DNA of 64,000 nt from Cuneatibacter sp. NSJ-177 (GTDB lineage: Bacteria > Bacillota > Clostridia > Lachnospirales > Lachnospiraceae): the NCBI RefSeq assembly GCF_022867805.1, contig NZ_JALIFO010000001.1, positions 496,001 through 560,000 of the forward strand, in the 5' to 3' direction. Below are positions 24,976 to 34,200 of the stretch, piece by piece. The notes beneath the pieces were generated by a model, which saw only the letters and a list, made by a program, of their open reading frames with translations, ran no database searches and was not told where the DNA came from. A program made the translations under genes and the position numbers. Within the stretch, counting starts at the first letter, position 1; every line of letters starts with the position of its first letter.

Positions 24976-25896
24976 ATGAAAAAGCCAGTGCTTGTGATTA
25001 TGGCGGCCGGAATGGGCAGCCGGTATGGTGGTCTGAAACAGATTGATCCGATGGATGAGCATGGAAACCTGATCATTGATTATTCCATCTATGATGCGGT
25101 TCGCGCCGGCTTTGAAAAAGTTGTGTTTATCATCAAAAAGGAAAACGAAGCTGATTTTATGGAAGTAATCGGGAACCGGATCGGCAAACAGGTGGAGGCG
25201 GTATATGCCTATCAGGACCTCACGGACTTGCCGGAAGGATTTTTCGTTCCGGAAGGGCGGAAAAAGCCTTGGGGGACCGGGCAGGCCGTGCTGAGCTGCA
25301 AGGAATTGGTGGACGGACCGTTTGCTCTGATCAATGCAGACGACTTTTATGGAGCCGGCGCATTCCGGACGATCTATCAATTTTTGGAGAATTCATCCGA
25401 GGAGGACCGTTTCGCGATGGTCGGCTATGTCCTGGAAAATACGCTGACCGATTACGGGCATGTGGCAAGGGGCGTCTGTGTGACAGATGCCTCCGGCCGC
25501 CTGGTCGAAATCCATGAGAGAACGCAGATTGAAAAGAAGGAAAATGGCGCGGCCTACACAGAAGACGGCGGGGCGACCTGGATTCCGATCCCGGCGGGAA
25601 GCACCGTGTCCATGAACCTTTGGGGGTTCACACCCAGGATTTTTGCGGCTTTGGAGGAAGGATTTCCGAAGTTTCTCTCGGAGAATCTGGAGAAAAATCC
25701 TCTGAAATGTGAATATTTTCTTCCCTCTGCCGTGGAGGCGCTGCTGAAGGAGGGGAAAGCTTCCGTGGAGGTTCTGCACTCCTACGACCGTTGGTATGGG
25801 GTAACCTACCGGGAGGATAAAGAAACGGTGGTGCGTGCCATCCGCGCGCTGAAAGAAAAAGGGCTGTACCCGGAAAAGCTGTGGGAGCAACGATGA
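24976..25896 (+). CDS. Sugar-1-phosphate nucleotidyltransferase (NTP_transferase fold)
   Basis: 306 residues. The N-terminal nucleotide-binding motif is VIMAAGMGSRYGGLKQ, and ALINADDFYG supplies the metal-binding Asp. This is the Rossmann-like pyrophosphorylase type that uses NTP and a sugar 1-phosphate. In the bifidobacterial GNB/LNB cluster this position is taken by LnpC, a hexose-1-P uridylyltransferase of a different fold. Here the enzyme probably makes UDP-Gal or UDP-HexNAc from UTP directly; substrate and nucleotide are inferred. It overlaps the kinase start by ATGA. Confidence 0.88.
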   Translation: MKKPVLVIMAAGMGSRYGGLKQIDPMDEHGNLIIDYSIYDAVRAGFEKVVFIIKKENEADFMEVIGNRIGKQVEAVYAYQDLTDLPEGFFVPEGRKKPWGTGQAVLSCKELVDGPFALINADDFYGAGAFRTIYQFLENSSEEDRFAMVGYVLENTLTDYGHVARGVCVTDASGRLVEIHERTQIEKKENGAAYTEDGGATWIPIPAGSTVSMNLWGFTPRIFAALEEGFPKFLSENLEKNPLKCEYFLPSAVEALLKEGKASVEVLHSYDRWYGVTYREDKETVVRAIRALKEKGLYPEKLWEQR

Positions 25897-27005
25897 TAGA
25901 TCAAAAAGAAACGTTATTGCAGGTGATTGGGAATTTTTTACTTGACGGGACGGTGGAGGACGTTTATCCTTATGGAAGCGGACACATCAATGATACCTAC
26001 CGTCTTGTGATGCGGCAGTCCGGCGGAACCCGCCGCTATATCTTACAGCGGATGAACGACAGCATCTTCACGAACCCGGTGGGTCTGATGGAGAACATTG
26101 TTAACGTGACTTCGTTTCTGCGGAAAAAAATCATAGAAAAAGGCGGGGATCCGGAGCGGGAGACGCTGAATATTGTGCCAGCCAGAGACGGAAAAAGCTA
26201 TTACAAGAGCCAGGACGGATCTTATTGGAGAATTTATCTGTTTGTGGAGGGGACGACCAGCTTTGACCGGGTGGAAAAACAGGATGATTTTTATCAAAGC
26301 GCTGTTTCCTTCGGCAACTTTCAGCGGCTGCTTTCAGATTTTCCGGCTCAGATCCTGCATGAGACCATCCCGAACTTCCACAATACCGTGGACCGGTATG
26401 CAAAATTCCAGGAAGCCGTCAAATTGGATCCTCTCTCCAGAGCCCAGTCCGCGGAGCCGGAAATCCGGTTTATCGAGGCGAGAGAAGCGGAAACCCATAT
26501 CCTCTGCGACAAGCTGGCGAGAGGGGAGCTGCCCCTGCGGGTAACGCACAATGACACAAAGCTGAACAATATCCTGATCGATAATGCGACCGGGAAAGGC
26601 ATCTGCGTCATTGATCTGGACACGGTGATGCCGGGTCTTGTGCTCAATGATTTTGGAGATTCCATCCGCTTCGGGGCCAGCACAGCGGCCGAAGATGAGA
26701 CGGATCTTTCTAAGGTGTCCTGTGATCTGGAACTGTTTGAAGTCTATGTCCGCGGTTTCCTTGCGGGCTGCGGCGGCAGCCTGACGGAGGCGGAGATTTC
26801 CATGCTGGCGACCGGGGCGAAACTGATGACTCTGGAATGCGGCATGCGGTTCCTGACCGATTATCTGCTGGGAGATTCATATTTTAAAATACACCGTGAA
26901 AATCACAATCTGGACCGCTGCCGGACTCAGTTGAAGCTGGTGGCCGACATGGAAGAAAAATGGCAGGAGATGGAGGCCATTGTCGCACGGTGCAGCAAGC
27001 AATAA
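25893..27005 (+). CDS. nahK: N-acetylhexosamine 1-kinase
   Basis: Phosphorylates GlcNAc or GalNAc released by the GH112 enzyme at the anomeric position, using ATP. 370 residues with an aminoglycoside-phosphotransferase-like fold. Sequence blocks match NahK/LnpB closely: [35 protein letters not shown] (catalytic Asp), [22 protein letters not shown] and [12 protein letters not shown]. The start at 25893 overlaps the previous stop as ATGA; the frame extends four codons further but without a better site. Confidence 0.95.
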   Translation: MIDQKETLLQVIGNFLLDGTVEDVYPYGSGHINDTYRLVMRQSGGTRRYILQRMNDSIFTNPVGLMENIVNVTSFLRKKIIEKGGDPERETLNIVPARDGKSYYKSQDGSYWRIYLFVEGTTSFDRVEKQDDFYQSAVSFGNFQRLLSDFPAQILHETIPNFHNTVDRYAKFQEAVKLDPLSRAQSAEPEIRFIEAREAETHILCDKLARGELPLRVTHNDTKLNNILIDNATGKGICVIDLDTVMPGLVLNDFGDSIRFGASTAAEDETDLSKVSCDLELFEVYVRGFLAGCGGSLTEAEISMLATGAKLMTLECGMRFLTDYLLGDSYFKIHRENHNLDRCRTQLKLVADMEEKWQEMEAIVARCSKQ

Positions 27006-27018
27006 GGAGGAGATACCC

Positions 27019-28035
27019 ATGGCGATTTTAGTAACGGGCGGCGCCGGTTATATCGGAAGCCACACTTGTGTAGAACTGTTGAACGAAGGTTATGAAGTGG
27101 TTGTCGTCGATAATCTGTGCAATTCCAGCAAAAAAGCGATTGACCGGGTCGAAGAGATTACCGGGAAAAAGCTGACTTTCTACGAGAACGACCTGCTGGA
27201 CCGAGAGGCGTTGAACCGGATTTTTGATGCGGAAAAGATCGATGCGGTTATACATTTCGCAGGGCTCAAGGCAGTCGGTGAATCCGTTGAAAAGCCGTTG
27301 GAGTATTATTACAACAATCTGACCGGCACGCTGATTCTCTGCGACGTCATGAGAAATCACGGTGTCAAGGATATTGTTTTCAGCTCTTCGGCAACGGTAT
27401 ACGGCAATCCTGCCTTTGTGCCGATCACAGAGGAATGCCCCAAGGGCGAGATCACCAATCCCTATGGCCAGACCAAAGGAATGCTGGAGCAGATCCTTAC
27501 CGACCTGCACCGGGCAGATCCGGAGTGGAATGTGATTTTGCTCCGCTACTTTAATCCGATCGGTGCGCATAAGAGCGGGAAGATCGGCGAGGACCCGAAG
27601 GGGATTCCGAACAATCTGGTGCCTTACATTGCTCAGGTCGCAGTGGGGAAGCTTTCCTGCCTCGGCGTATTCGGAAATGACTATGACACTCCGGACGGAA
27701 CCGGTGTGCGGGACTATATCCACGTGGTGGACTTGGCGCTGGGACATGTGAAGGCTATTAAAAAGCTAAAAGACCGGGAAGGGGTCAGCATTTATAACCT
27801 GGGAACCGGTAATGGCTACAGCGTGCTCCAGGTAGTAAAAGCTTATGAGAAGGCCTGCGGAAGAACGGTTCCCTACGAGATCAAACCCCGCCGGGCCGGC
27901 GATATTGCCACCTGTTATGCGGATCCTTCCAAGGCGAAGAAAGAGCTGGGGTGGGTTGCGCAGCGCGGGATTGAAGAAATGTGCGAAGACTCCTGGAGAT
28001 GGCAGTCCTTAAATCCGGACGGTTACCGCTCGTGA
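27019..28035 (+). CDS. galE: UDP-glucose/UDP-HexNAc 4-epimerase
   Basis: Interconverts UDP-Gal and UDP-Glc, and in this pathway probably UDP-GalNAc and UDP-GlcNAc (LnpD role). 338 residues, extended SDR. Signs are [16 protein letters not shown] (NAD loop), FSSSATVYG (catalytic Ser) and [12 protein letters not shown] (Tyr-x3-Lys). The ATG at 27019 follows AAGGAGGAGATACCC. The 3' end overlaps the next gene. Confidence 0.95.
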   Translation: MAILVTGGAGYIGSHTCVELLNEGYEVVVVDNLCNSSKKAIDRVEEITGKKLTFYENDLLDREALNRIFDAEKIDAVIHFAGLKAVGESVEKPLEYYYNNLTGTLILCDVMRNHGVKDIVFSSSATVYGNPAFVPITEECPKGEITNPYGQTKGMLEQILTDLHRADPEWNVILLRYFNPIGAHKSGKIGEDPKGIPNNLVPYIAQVAVGKLSCLGVFGNDYDTPDGTGVRDYIHVVDLALGHVKAIKKLKDREGVSIYNLGTGNGYSVLQVVKAYEKACGRTVPYEIKPRRAGDIATCYADPSKAKKELGWVAQRGIEEMCEDSWRWQSLNPDGYRS

Positions 28036-28958
28036 AGAACGGAACCTGCTGGCTGGACCAGGATGGAAAAAGGATACAGGCTCATGGAGGCTGTATCCTT
28101 TTTCATAAGGGGATTTTCTACTGGTACGGGGAGGATAAAGGGACAAAGACCAGAGACGGCCGCGTTGATTTTCTGGGATTTTCCTGCTATTCTTCCCGGA
28201 ATTTGCTGGAATGGAAAAACGAAGGCCGGATTCTTTCCGCGGTATCAAAGCCCGGCCATGAGCTGGGGCCGGACCGGGTGGGAGAGCGCCCCAGTGTTCT
28301 GTGGAATCCCAAAACAGAACGGTTTGTGCTGTGGTTTCATCTGGACAGCGCGGACTACTCCTACGCCCGGCTGGGGGTGGCGGATTCCGACTCACCTACG
28401 GGGCCGTTTCGCTATCTGGGAAGCGTCCGTCCGGGCGGGATGCGGGAGAGCAGGGACATGACGGTATTTGCCGATGAGGGAGGCTTGGCCTATCTGATTT
28501 CCAGCTCCGATGGGAACAGCACGCTGCTGATTTCCGAGTTGGATCATTCTTATACTGGCTTTACCGGAAGGGAAAAGAGCATCCTCTGCGGCCAGTACCG
28601 GGAGGCTCCGGCCGTGATCAAGGAGGGAGGCCGCTATTATTTGCTTACTTCCGGATGCACGGGCTGGGATCCCAATCCGATGCTCTGCGCAGAAGCGGAA
28701 TCCATCTGGGGCAGGTGGCGGCTGACGGACAATCCCTGCCGCGGAGAAGGCCGGAGGAAGACCTTTGGCGGACAGGCGGCCTGTACCTTTTCGCAGGGAG
28801 GAAAATGGTATGTCCTGCTGGACCATTGGAATCCAGACGATCTGAGCGATTCCGGCTACAGTATTCTTCCTGTAAACGCAGGAGCGGATGGGATCGATAT
28901 TTCGTGGCAGGACAATTTTGGAGGAATCGACCGGCAGTGGAATAAGAAAAACGGCTGA
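27999..28958 (+). CDS. GH43 subfamily 24-like glycosidase (beta-1,3-galactosidase type)
   Basis: About 319 residues with no signal peptide, so cytoplasmic. Blocks match the exo-beta-1,3-galactanase group: [79 protein letters not shown] and CTGWDPNPM. Subfamily 24 enzymes release galactose from Gal-beta-1,3-Gal. The start is uncertain: ATG 27999 is chosen, GTG 27981 is possible, and GTG 28032 would overlap the galE stop as GTGA. Last gene of the importer operon; a role on galactosyl-containing imported glycans is inferred. Confidence 0.8.
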   Translation: MAVLKSGRLPLVKNGTCWLDQDGKRIQAHGGCILFHKGIFYWYGEDKGTKTRDGRVDFLGFSCYSSRNLLEWKNEGRILSAVSKPGHELGPDRVGERPSVLWNPKTERFVLWFHLDSADYSYARLGVADSDSPTGPFRYLGSVRPGGMRESRDMTVFADEGGLAYLISSSDGNSTLLISELDHSYTGFTGREKSILCGQYREAPAVIKEGGRYYLLTSGCTGWDPNPMLCAEAESIWGRWRLTDNPCRGEGRRKTFGGQAACTFSQGGKWYVLLDHWNPDDLSDSGYSILPVNAGADGIDISWQDNFGGIDRQWNKKNG

Positions 28959-28976
28959 GCGGTATCCAGACGGGCT

Positions 28977-29004
28977 GAAAGGCGAATCCCCTTTCCTGTT
29001 TTTT
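28977..29004 (+). terminator. Probable terminator of the importer operon
   Basis: GAAAGG (28977-28982)/CCTTTC (28990-28995) with a seven-base loop, then CTG and T6. The stem is short. The rest of 28959-29256 has no gene and carries the palindrome at 29199. Confidence 0.55.
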
Positions 29005-29198
29005 GTGGTATATTGAGGGGGAAGGCGGAATGGATTTTTCTGAGGGCGCAGAAAACCGGAGCCGCCCGCGTGACAGGGCTTAAGCCGAAAAAAAGAGCAG
29101 AGATTTTCCGGCGGGGGGATGCCGAAAGCTATTTCATCAGGGGAACAGATGCGATTGTTTCCGGTAAAGAGCCGGGAGATACTGCGCAGCGGGACAGG

Positions 29199-29214
29199 GT
29201 GTAGTACACTACAC
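29199..29214. promoter_or_regulatory. Palindrome upstream of the response regulator
   Basis: GTGTAGTACACTACAC consists of perfect seven-base arms GTGTAGT/ACTACAC around AC, ending 42 bases before the regulator ATG. It is a good dimeric-repressor-type operator candidate. LytTR proteins usually bind direct repeats, so a different factor may use it. Confidence 0.5.
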
Positions 29215-29256
29215 CTTCTTCTGCTGTGCATTTTTGTTTACAGGAGGATAAGGGGA

Positions 29257-29970
29257 ATGCGGATAGCCGTCTGTGAAGATGACGATCTGGAGCGGAAGAT
29301 CATTCTTTCGGGAATACGGGAAGTATGGGGAGAAGAAAGTATAACGGCCTGCTTTGGAGAGGGGGAGGCTGTGATTCAGGCGGCAGAAAACGGGGAACGT
29401 TTTGATCTGTATTTTTTTGATGTCTATCTTCCGGGGATGCTTGGGATTGAGGCAGCTGAAGAAATCAAAAAGATCGATCCGGACGCGGAGATTGTGTTTG
29501 TCACGATGAGCCGGGAATTTGCCGTGGAAGCATTTTCACTGAGAGCCGTGCATTATCTGATGAAGCCGGTTGAGGCTGGCCAGCTTCGGGAGGTGGCTTG
29601 CCGCTTGAGGCAAAAACAAAAGCGGAAGTATCTGCATTTTAAATCCGGAAGACAGGAGATGCGGGTGGATCTTTCGATCCTCTGCTATCTTCAAAGCCGG
29701 CATAATAAGACAGATCTGATTACCCGGAACGGAATGCTTTATGCCTCTAGTCCCTTGTCGGCGCTGACTCCGGAGCTAGATGAACGGTTTTTGACCATTT
29801 CCAGGGGACTGGTCGTGAATATGGATTATATTAAAGATATGCAGACCAGTTTCTGCTTGCTGGAGGATGGACGAAAAGTCCTGTTGAGCCGCGGGATGCG
29901 GGGAGAAATCGTACGCCGGTATCAGGATTATGTTTTTAATCAGATTGAGGAAAAAGGAGCAGGAAAATGA
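29257..29970 (+). CDS. LytTR family response regulator
   Basis: 237 residues. Receiver domain (~1-120) with acidic pair CEDDDLE, phospho-acceptor Asp in YFFDVYLPGM, and the Lys in YLMKPVE. C-terminal LytTR DNA-binding domain from ~YLHFKSGRQEM through RFLTISRGLVVNMDYI. An open frame extends 46 codons upstream across the palindrome; ATG 29257 after AGGAGGATAAGGGGA is the true start. Overlaps the kinase gene by four bases (ATGA). Confidence 0.95.
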   Translation: MRIAVCEDDDLERKIILSGIREVWGEESITACFGEGEAVIQAAENGERFDLYFFDVYLPGMLGIEAAEEIKKIDPDAEIVFVTMSREFAVEAFSLRAVHYLMKPVEAGQLREVACRLRQKQKRKYLHFKSGRQEMRVDLSILCYLQSRHNKTDLITRNGMLYASSPLSALTPELDERFLTISRGLVVNMDYIKDMQTSFCLLEDGRKVLLSRGMRGEIVRRYQDYVFNQIEEKGAGK

Positions 29971-31358
29971 AAATTTGGCTTTGGGATTGTTTGGGTTTTC
30001 TGCTTCAGATGATGCCTGGGGTTTTCCTCTGCTTCTTTCCCTATTCCCGTGAAGAATATCGTATCCCCAAAGGGGTGGCTTGGTGTATTCTTTCTGCTTT
30101 GGTTGGAGCCGCTGCCGCAGGGGTAGCCTGGATCGGACAAGAAATCGGATCCCAGTCCTCGGAAACCTCGATTGTGGCCATTTCTTATATGGTCTGTTTT
30201 GCCGCGTCTTGTTTGCTGTTTCAGAGTTTAGTAATCCGGGGGCCTCTCTTGAGGAAGCTTCTCGTCTACTGTTTCGCCCTGTATTTCTATTCTCTGTCAT
30301 TTTTATCTGTCAATTTTTCCAGGGTTTTGCTGCCGGGAGTCTGGCTGCACAGCGGCGGCGTTTATTACCGGAAGGGCATTGTCCTTTTATATTTCTTGGT
30401 TGCCCTTATTTTGTCACCCGGAGCTTATTATCTGGTCCGGGTGTATGTGTTTCCCTATCTCAAAGCAATCGGGCCCAAAGAGCTGCACAGCGGGTTTTCT
30501 TTGATTGTTCTTCTGACGGGAGTTTATTATTTTTATTTGGTGCAGATCACGGTTCAGACCGGCTTCTTTCAGGAAGAATTCAGCCGCAGAGAATATTATT
30601 TCTGTGCGTTGGCGTTGATTGTCGTGAATTTTTGTCTGGGCGCCGCTTACTGGATTTTATTTCGGGAAGTCAGGCGGATCAAAGAGAGGAGCGACTACCG
30701 GAGTCAGATTCAAATTCAGGCGATCCAGTATCAGAATATTAAAGAGGATATCGCGTCGATGAAGCGGATCCGCCACGATATTCGTCATGAGAGACGATTG
30801 CTGGAGCAGCTTTTGACCGATGGACGGGTGGAGGAGGCCAAACAGTATCTCCGAGAGCGGGGAGTCGAGAGCGAGTGGGAGGAACGGGAAGTGTTCTGCC
30901 AGGATGCGGCGGTCAATGCGCTGCTGCAGTATTATGTGGGAATTGCAAGGGGAGAAGGAATCCACTGTGAGATCCGAGTAAAGCTGGACCAATGCCCGGT
31001 GGATTTGGCGGACATGACCGTGGTTTTAGGTAATTGTCTCGAAAATGCTATCATAGCCTGCCGGAAAGTGGAAGGATCTAAATATATTTCTCTCAAGATG
31101 GGCCTCGTAAAAAATCAGGTTGGTCTGCTGCTGGAAAACAGCTGCCAGAAGGTATGGACTGCTCCGGACGGGCGGGAGCGGAGTGGTTTTCAACCGGCCG
31201 GAGCTTTTCAGTCCTCCCGGCAGGAAGGGGGAAATGGATTAAAAAGCGTGGAGCATGCGGCGAAACAGTGCGGAGGCGTAGCCCAGTTTTGCTTTGACTT
31301 CGAGAAAAAATGCTTTATCACCAGAGTGATATTAAAAATTCGGGAAGAGAAAAGATAA
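29967..31358 (+). CDS. GHKL sensor histidine kinase (AgrC/ComD-like)
   Basis: 463 residues. About 230 N-terminal residues carry six or seven membrane segments and act as sensor. The cytoplasmic part has the H-box MKRIRHDIRHERRLL and the N-box VVLGNCLENAII, then NGLKSVEHAAKQCGG as the G-box region. It pairs with the LytTR regulator. Such pairs often sense peptides, but no small peptide gene or AgrB-like protease was seen next to it, so the signal may be sugar- or envelope-derived. Confidence 0.93.
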   Translation: MKIWLWDCLGFLLQMMPGVFLCFFPYSREEYRIPKGVAWCILSALVGAAAAGVAWIGQEIGSQSSETSIVAISYMVCFAASCLLFQSLVIRGPLLRKLLVYCFALYFYSLSFLSVNFSRVLLPGVWLHSGGVYYRKGIVLLYFLVALILSPGAYYLVRVYVFPYLKAIGPKELHSGFSLIVLLTGVYYFYLVQITVQTGFFQEEFSRREYYFCALALIVVNFCLGAAYWILFREVRRIKERSDYRSQIQIQAIQYQNIKEDIASMKRIRHDIRHERRLLEQLLTDGRVEEAKQYLRERGVESEWEEREVFCQDAAVNALLQYYVGIARGEGIHCEIRVKLDQCPVDLADMTVVLGNCLENAIIACRKVEGSKYISLKMGLVKNQVGLLLENSCQKVWTAPDGRERSGFQPAGAFQSSRQEGGNGLKSVEHAAKQCGGVAQFCFDFEKKCFITRVILKIREEKR

Positions 31359-31361
31359 AAG

Positions 31362-31419
31362 AAAACTCCCGGAGAGAAAGGCGGATCAAAAAATGCCGTG
31401 TTTTCTCCAGGAGTTTTTT
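31362..31419. terminator. Terminator between the kinase and the aldo/keto reductase
   Basis: AAAACTCC (31362-31369) pairs with GGAGTTTT (31410-31417), and an inner GGAGA with TCTCC, followed by a T-run. Because the arms carry A and T runs it can serve both converging genes. Confidence 0.75.
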
Positions 31420-31431
31420 GTTTTGCGCAGC

Positions 31432-32376
31432 CTATGGCCGGGGCGGCTGAGACGCCTCGTAAATTTCTGCGCCGAGATAATAGAGCTCATACCATTCTTC
31501 CCGGCTTAAAACAAAGTCCGTCGCCTGGCACATAGCCAAAAAGCGTTCCGGCTTCATCGTACCGGAGATCACCTGCATCTGCGCCGGGTGCCGGAGAATC
31601 CAGGCTGTGGCTACCGCCGTGTTGGAGGTATGGTGTGTTTCGGCGATCCGGTCAATGGCTTCATTGAGCTTGGGGAAGCGCTCCCGGTCGAAAAAGACGC
31701 CGCCGAAGAAGCCGTATTGGAAGGGGGACCAGGCCTGAATCGTGATATCTTTCAGACGGCAGTAATTTAGAACGCCGCCGTCCCGGTCCGGCGCATAGGG
31801 CTTCATCGTGTTGACATTCATGCCTTGGGCGATGATTGCCGGATGGGCAATGCTGACCTGGAGCTGGTTGGTGATTAAGGGCTGGCGCAGGTATTTTTCC
31901 AGGAGAGCCATCTGCATGGTATTTTGATTGGATACGCCGAAAAAGCGTACTTTGCCGCTCCGGTGCAGACGGTCAAAGGCCTCGGCGATTTCTTCCGGCT
32001 CCATCAAAGCGTCCGGGCGGTGGAGAAGCAGCACATCCAGATAGTCGGTGTGAAGGCGCCGTAAACTGTCCTCCGCGCTTTTTAGAATATGCTCCTTGGA
32101 AAAGTCATAGACGCCGGTATTTTTGTGGATGCCGCACTTGGTCTGCAAGATCATCTGCTCTCGCAGAGAAGGGGTTAGTAAGCTGCCGAAAATGGACTCG
32201 CATTCGCCGGCTTCTTTTCCGTAGACCGCCGCATGGTCGAAAAAATTGACTCCGGCATCGAGTGCGGTGTGAATCAGCCGGCCGGCTTCTTTTTTGGTTA
32301 CTGCGTTGATCCGCATACAGCCGGCCGCAATGGCGGGGACCGACAGTCCGCTGGCGCCAAAAGGAATGAGTTTCAT
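31432..32376 (-). CDS. Aldo/keto reductase
   Basis: 314 residues, NADPH-dependent TIM-barrel oxidoreductase. The catalytic tetrad is present: Asp and Tyr in VNFFDHAAVYGKE, Lys in ILQTKCGI, His in LLLHRPD. SGTMKPER near the C-terminus fits NADPH phosphate binding. It resembles the YdhF group (SNQNTMQMALLEKYLRQPL). A single gene convergent with the two-component pair; the substrate is unknown. Confidence 0.93.
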   Translation of the reverse strand: MKLIPFGASGLSVPAIAAGCMRINAVTKKEAGRLIHTALDAGVNFFDHAAVYGKEAGECESIFGSLLTPSLREQMILQTKCGIHKNTGVYDFSKEHILKSAEDSLRRLHTDYLDVLLLHRPDALMEPEEIAEAFDRLHRSGKVRFFGVSNQNTMQMALLEKYLRQPLITNQLQVSIAHPAIIAQGMNVNTMKPYAPDRDGGVLNYCRLKDITIQAWSPFQYGFFGGVFFDRERFPKLNEAIDRIAETHHTSNTAVATAWILRHPAQMQVISGTMKPERFLAMCQATDFVLSREEWYELYYLGAEIYEASQPPRP

Positions 32377-32531
32377 GGATTACTCCTCTCTTTTATACCA
32401 GAAGTCCCACCCTTTTTGAAGAATGGAAACTGTTTCCAAATGATCTGGGACAATCCTATTATAAAAGGAGAATCCCTATCCGTCAATGAAAGCAGGAAAA
32501 AGAAAAAGCGGGAATTCTTAGAAGAAACCCA

Positions 32532-32560
32532 TTGATTTCTGTCCATGAATCTAGTATAGT
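32532..32560 (+). promoter_or_regulatory. Promoter of the plsX operon
   Basis: TTGATT (32532-32537), 17-base spacer, TATAGT (32555-32560), 48 bases before the plsX ATG. Confidence 0.65.
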
Positions 32561-32607
32561 TTATAGAAGAATTGGGAGACGGACCGTGTCCCGGTTAGGA
32601 GTGACAG

Positions 32608-33606
32608 ATGGAAGAAAGAACAAGAGTCGCCGTGGATGCCATGGGCGGTGACAATGCGCCGGGAGAAATCGTCAAAGGCGCGGTGGAAGCATTAAATAAA
32701 AGCGAAAAGATCCAGGTTTTTCTGGTTGGGCAGGAAGAAGTGGTAAAAAAGGAACTGGCGGCGTATTCTTATGACAAGGAACGTCTAACCGTGGTAAACG
32801 CCACAGAAGTGATTGAAACCGGAGAACCTCCGGTCCATGCGATCCGCCGGAAAAAAGATTCCTCCATTGTAGTCGGGGAAAAGCTGGTGCGGGAGGGGAA
32901 GGCGGACGCTTTTGTCTCTGCGGGCAGCACCGGCGCAGTCCTGGTGGGCGGCCAGCTGGTGGTCGGCCGGATCCGCGGGATTGACCGGACGCCCATCGCA
33001 ACCTTGATTCCAACCACAAAAGGGGTCTCCCTCTTGATTGACAGCGGCGCCAATGTGGACGCCCGCAGCAGTCATTTGATCCAGTTTGCCCGGATGGGTT
33101 CCCTCTATATGGAGCATGTGATGGGCTTGAAAGCTCCCCGTGTGGCCATCGTCAATGTGGGGGTGGAGGAAGAAAAGGGAAATGCGCTGGTCAAGGAGAC
33201 TTACCCGCTTTTAAAAGAATGCCAGGATATCAATTTTATCGGCAGCGTTGAGGCGCGGGAGATCCCGAATGGCTATGCGGATGTTATTGTCTGTGAAGCG
33301 TTTACCGGAAATGTAATCCTGAAGCTTTACGAGGGCACAGCCGGGGCCTTGGTTGGGATGATCAAAGAAAGCATGATGAGCAGTTTCCGTTCCAAGCTGG
33401 GAGCGCTGCTGGTAAAACCGGCGCTGAAGAAAACCTTGAAAAAGCTGGACGCCAGCGAATACGGCGGAGCACCGCTTTTGGGGCTGAACGGCCTGGTGGT
33501 AAAGACCCACGGAAGTTCCAAAGCAAAGGAAATCTGCAATTCTATCTTACAGTGCATTGCCTTTAAAGAACAGCGTATAACAGAAAAATTTGAGTCAATA
33601 TTATGA
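32608..33606 (+). CDS. plsX: Phosphate acyltransferase
   Basis: Makes acyl-phosphate from acyl-ACP for phospholipid synthesis; membrane-associated. 332 residues with VAVDAMGGDNAPGEIVKGAV at the start, AFVSAGSTGAVL and ICEAFTGNVILKLYEGTA (here VCEAFTGN). It stands first in the usual Firmicutes order plsX-acpP-rnc-smc-ftsY. The frequent upstream neighbour rpmF is absent. AGGAG lies seven bases before the ATG. Confidence 0.97.
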   Translation: MEERTRVAVDAMGGDNAPGEIVKGAVEALNKSEKIQVFLVGQEEVVKKELAAYSYDKERLTVVNATEVIETGEPPVHAIRRKKDSSIVVGEKLVREGKADAFVSAGSTGAVLVGGQLVVGRIRGIDRTPIATLIPTTKGVSLLIDSGANVDARSSHLIQFARMGSLYMEHVMGLKAPRVAIVNVGVEEEKGNALVKETYPLLKECQDINFIGSVEAREIPNGYADVIVCEAFTGNVILKLYEGTAGALVGMIKESMMSSFRSKLGALLVKPALKKTLKKLDASEYGGAPLLGLNGLVVKTHGSSKAKEICNSILQCIAFKEQRITEKFESIL

Positions 33607-33758
33607 GAAGACCCGCAGGGAAATAAGAGGGAAGACATCAGGCGGAGCTTAAATGCGAAGCTTCCTATATAGGCAGCGGCAACCGATCTGGCCGGACCAA
33701 AAGGAAAGGCGGAGTGGAAAAGACCGCTTAAAAAAAGAGAATGTAAGGAGGTGGCGAG

Positions 33759-33989
33759 ATGGAATTCGAAAAAATTCAAGAGATCATTGCCAGCGTACTG
33801 AAGATCGAGCCGGAGCTGATTACTCTGGAGAAGTCCTTTGAAGATGATTTGGGTGCCGATTCTCTGGACCGCGTGGAAATCATCATGCAGTTGGAAGATG
33901 AGCTGGGCGTTGAGATCCCGGACGAAGTGGCGGAGAACATCAAGACGGTGGGCGACGCACTGGAAGAAATCCGGAAAGTGAACGGCTGA
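33759..33989 (+). CDS. acpP: Acyl carrier protein
   Basis: 76 residues, acidic. The phosphopantetheine site is Ser in [14 protein letters not shown] (most ACPs have DSLDxVEL). Supplies acyl groups to PlsX. A strong AAGGAGGTGGCGAG site precedes the ATG. The 152-base gap from plsX has no gene. Confidence 0.97.
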   Translation: MEFEKIQEIIASVLKIEPELITLEKSFEDDLGADSLDRVEIIMQLEDELGVEIPDEVAENIKTVGDALEEIRKVNG

Positions 33990-34016
33990 TGCCGGAAAGA
34001 ACAAGCGGATAAGGCG

Positions 34017-34038
34017 GCCGCCTGTGAAAGCAGGCGGC
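34017..34038 (+). other. Hairpin 1 between acpP and rnc
   Basis: GCCGCCTG (34017-34024)/CAGGCGGC (34031-34038), perfect eight-pair GC stem with loop TGAAAG, and only a weak T-tract after it. Could be a partial terminator or a processing site. Confidence 0.6.
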
Positions 34039-34078
34039 TGTTCTCGTAAGCGGCTCTGCGAAATCAGGGGATATAAGT

Positions 34079-34105
34079 GAATCGGCACCCTTGGGGTGCT
34101 GATTC
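34079..34105 (+). other. Hairpin 2 between acpP and rnc
   Basis: GAATCGGCACCC (34079-34090) pairs with GGGTGCTGATTC (34094-34105) over 12 pairs including one G-T, loop TTG, no T-run. It ends 95 bases before the rnc ATG and is a candidate target for RNase III itself. Confidence 0.6.
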
Positions 34106-34200
34106 GCTATACTCGGCTGGGCGCGGCGGATTTAATCGGAAGCCCCGCCTGCCGGTAAGGTTTGCAGAGCGGAGATTTAAAATCAGAAAGGAAGTGTCAT

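Noticed and set aside
29119-29256. N-terminal extension of the LytTR regulator
   Set aside because: Would read through the palindrome; the ATG at 29257 has a good ribosome site and starts the receiver domain exactly.
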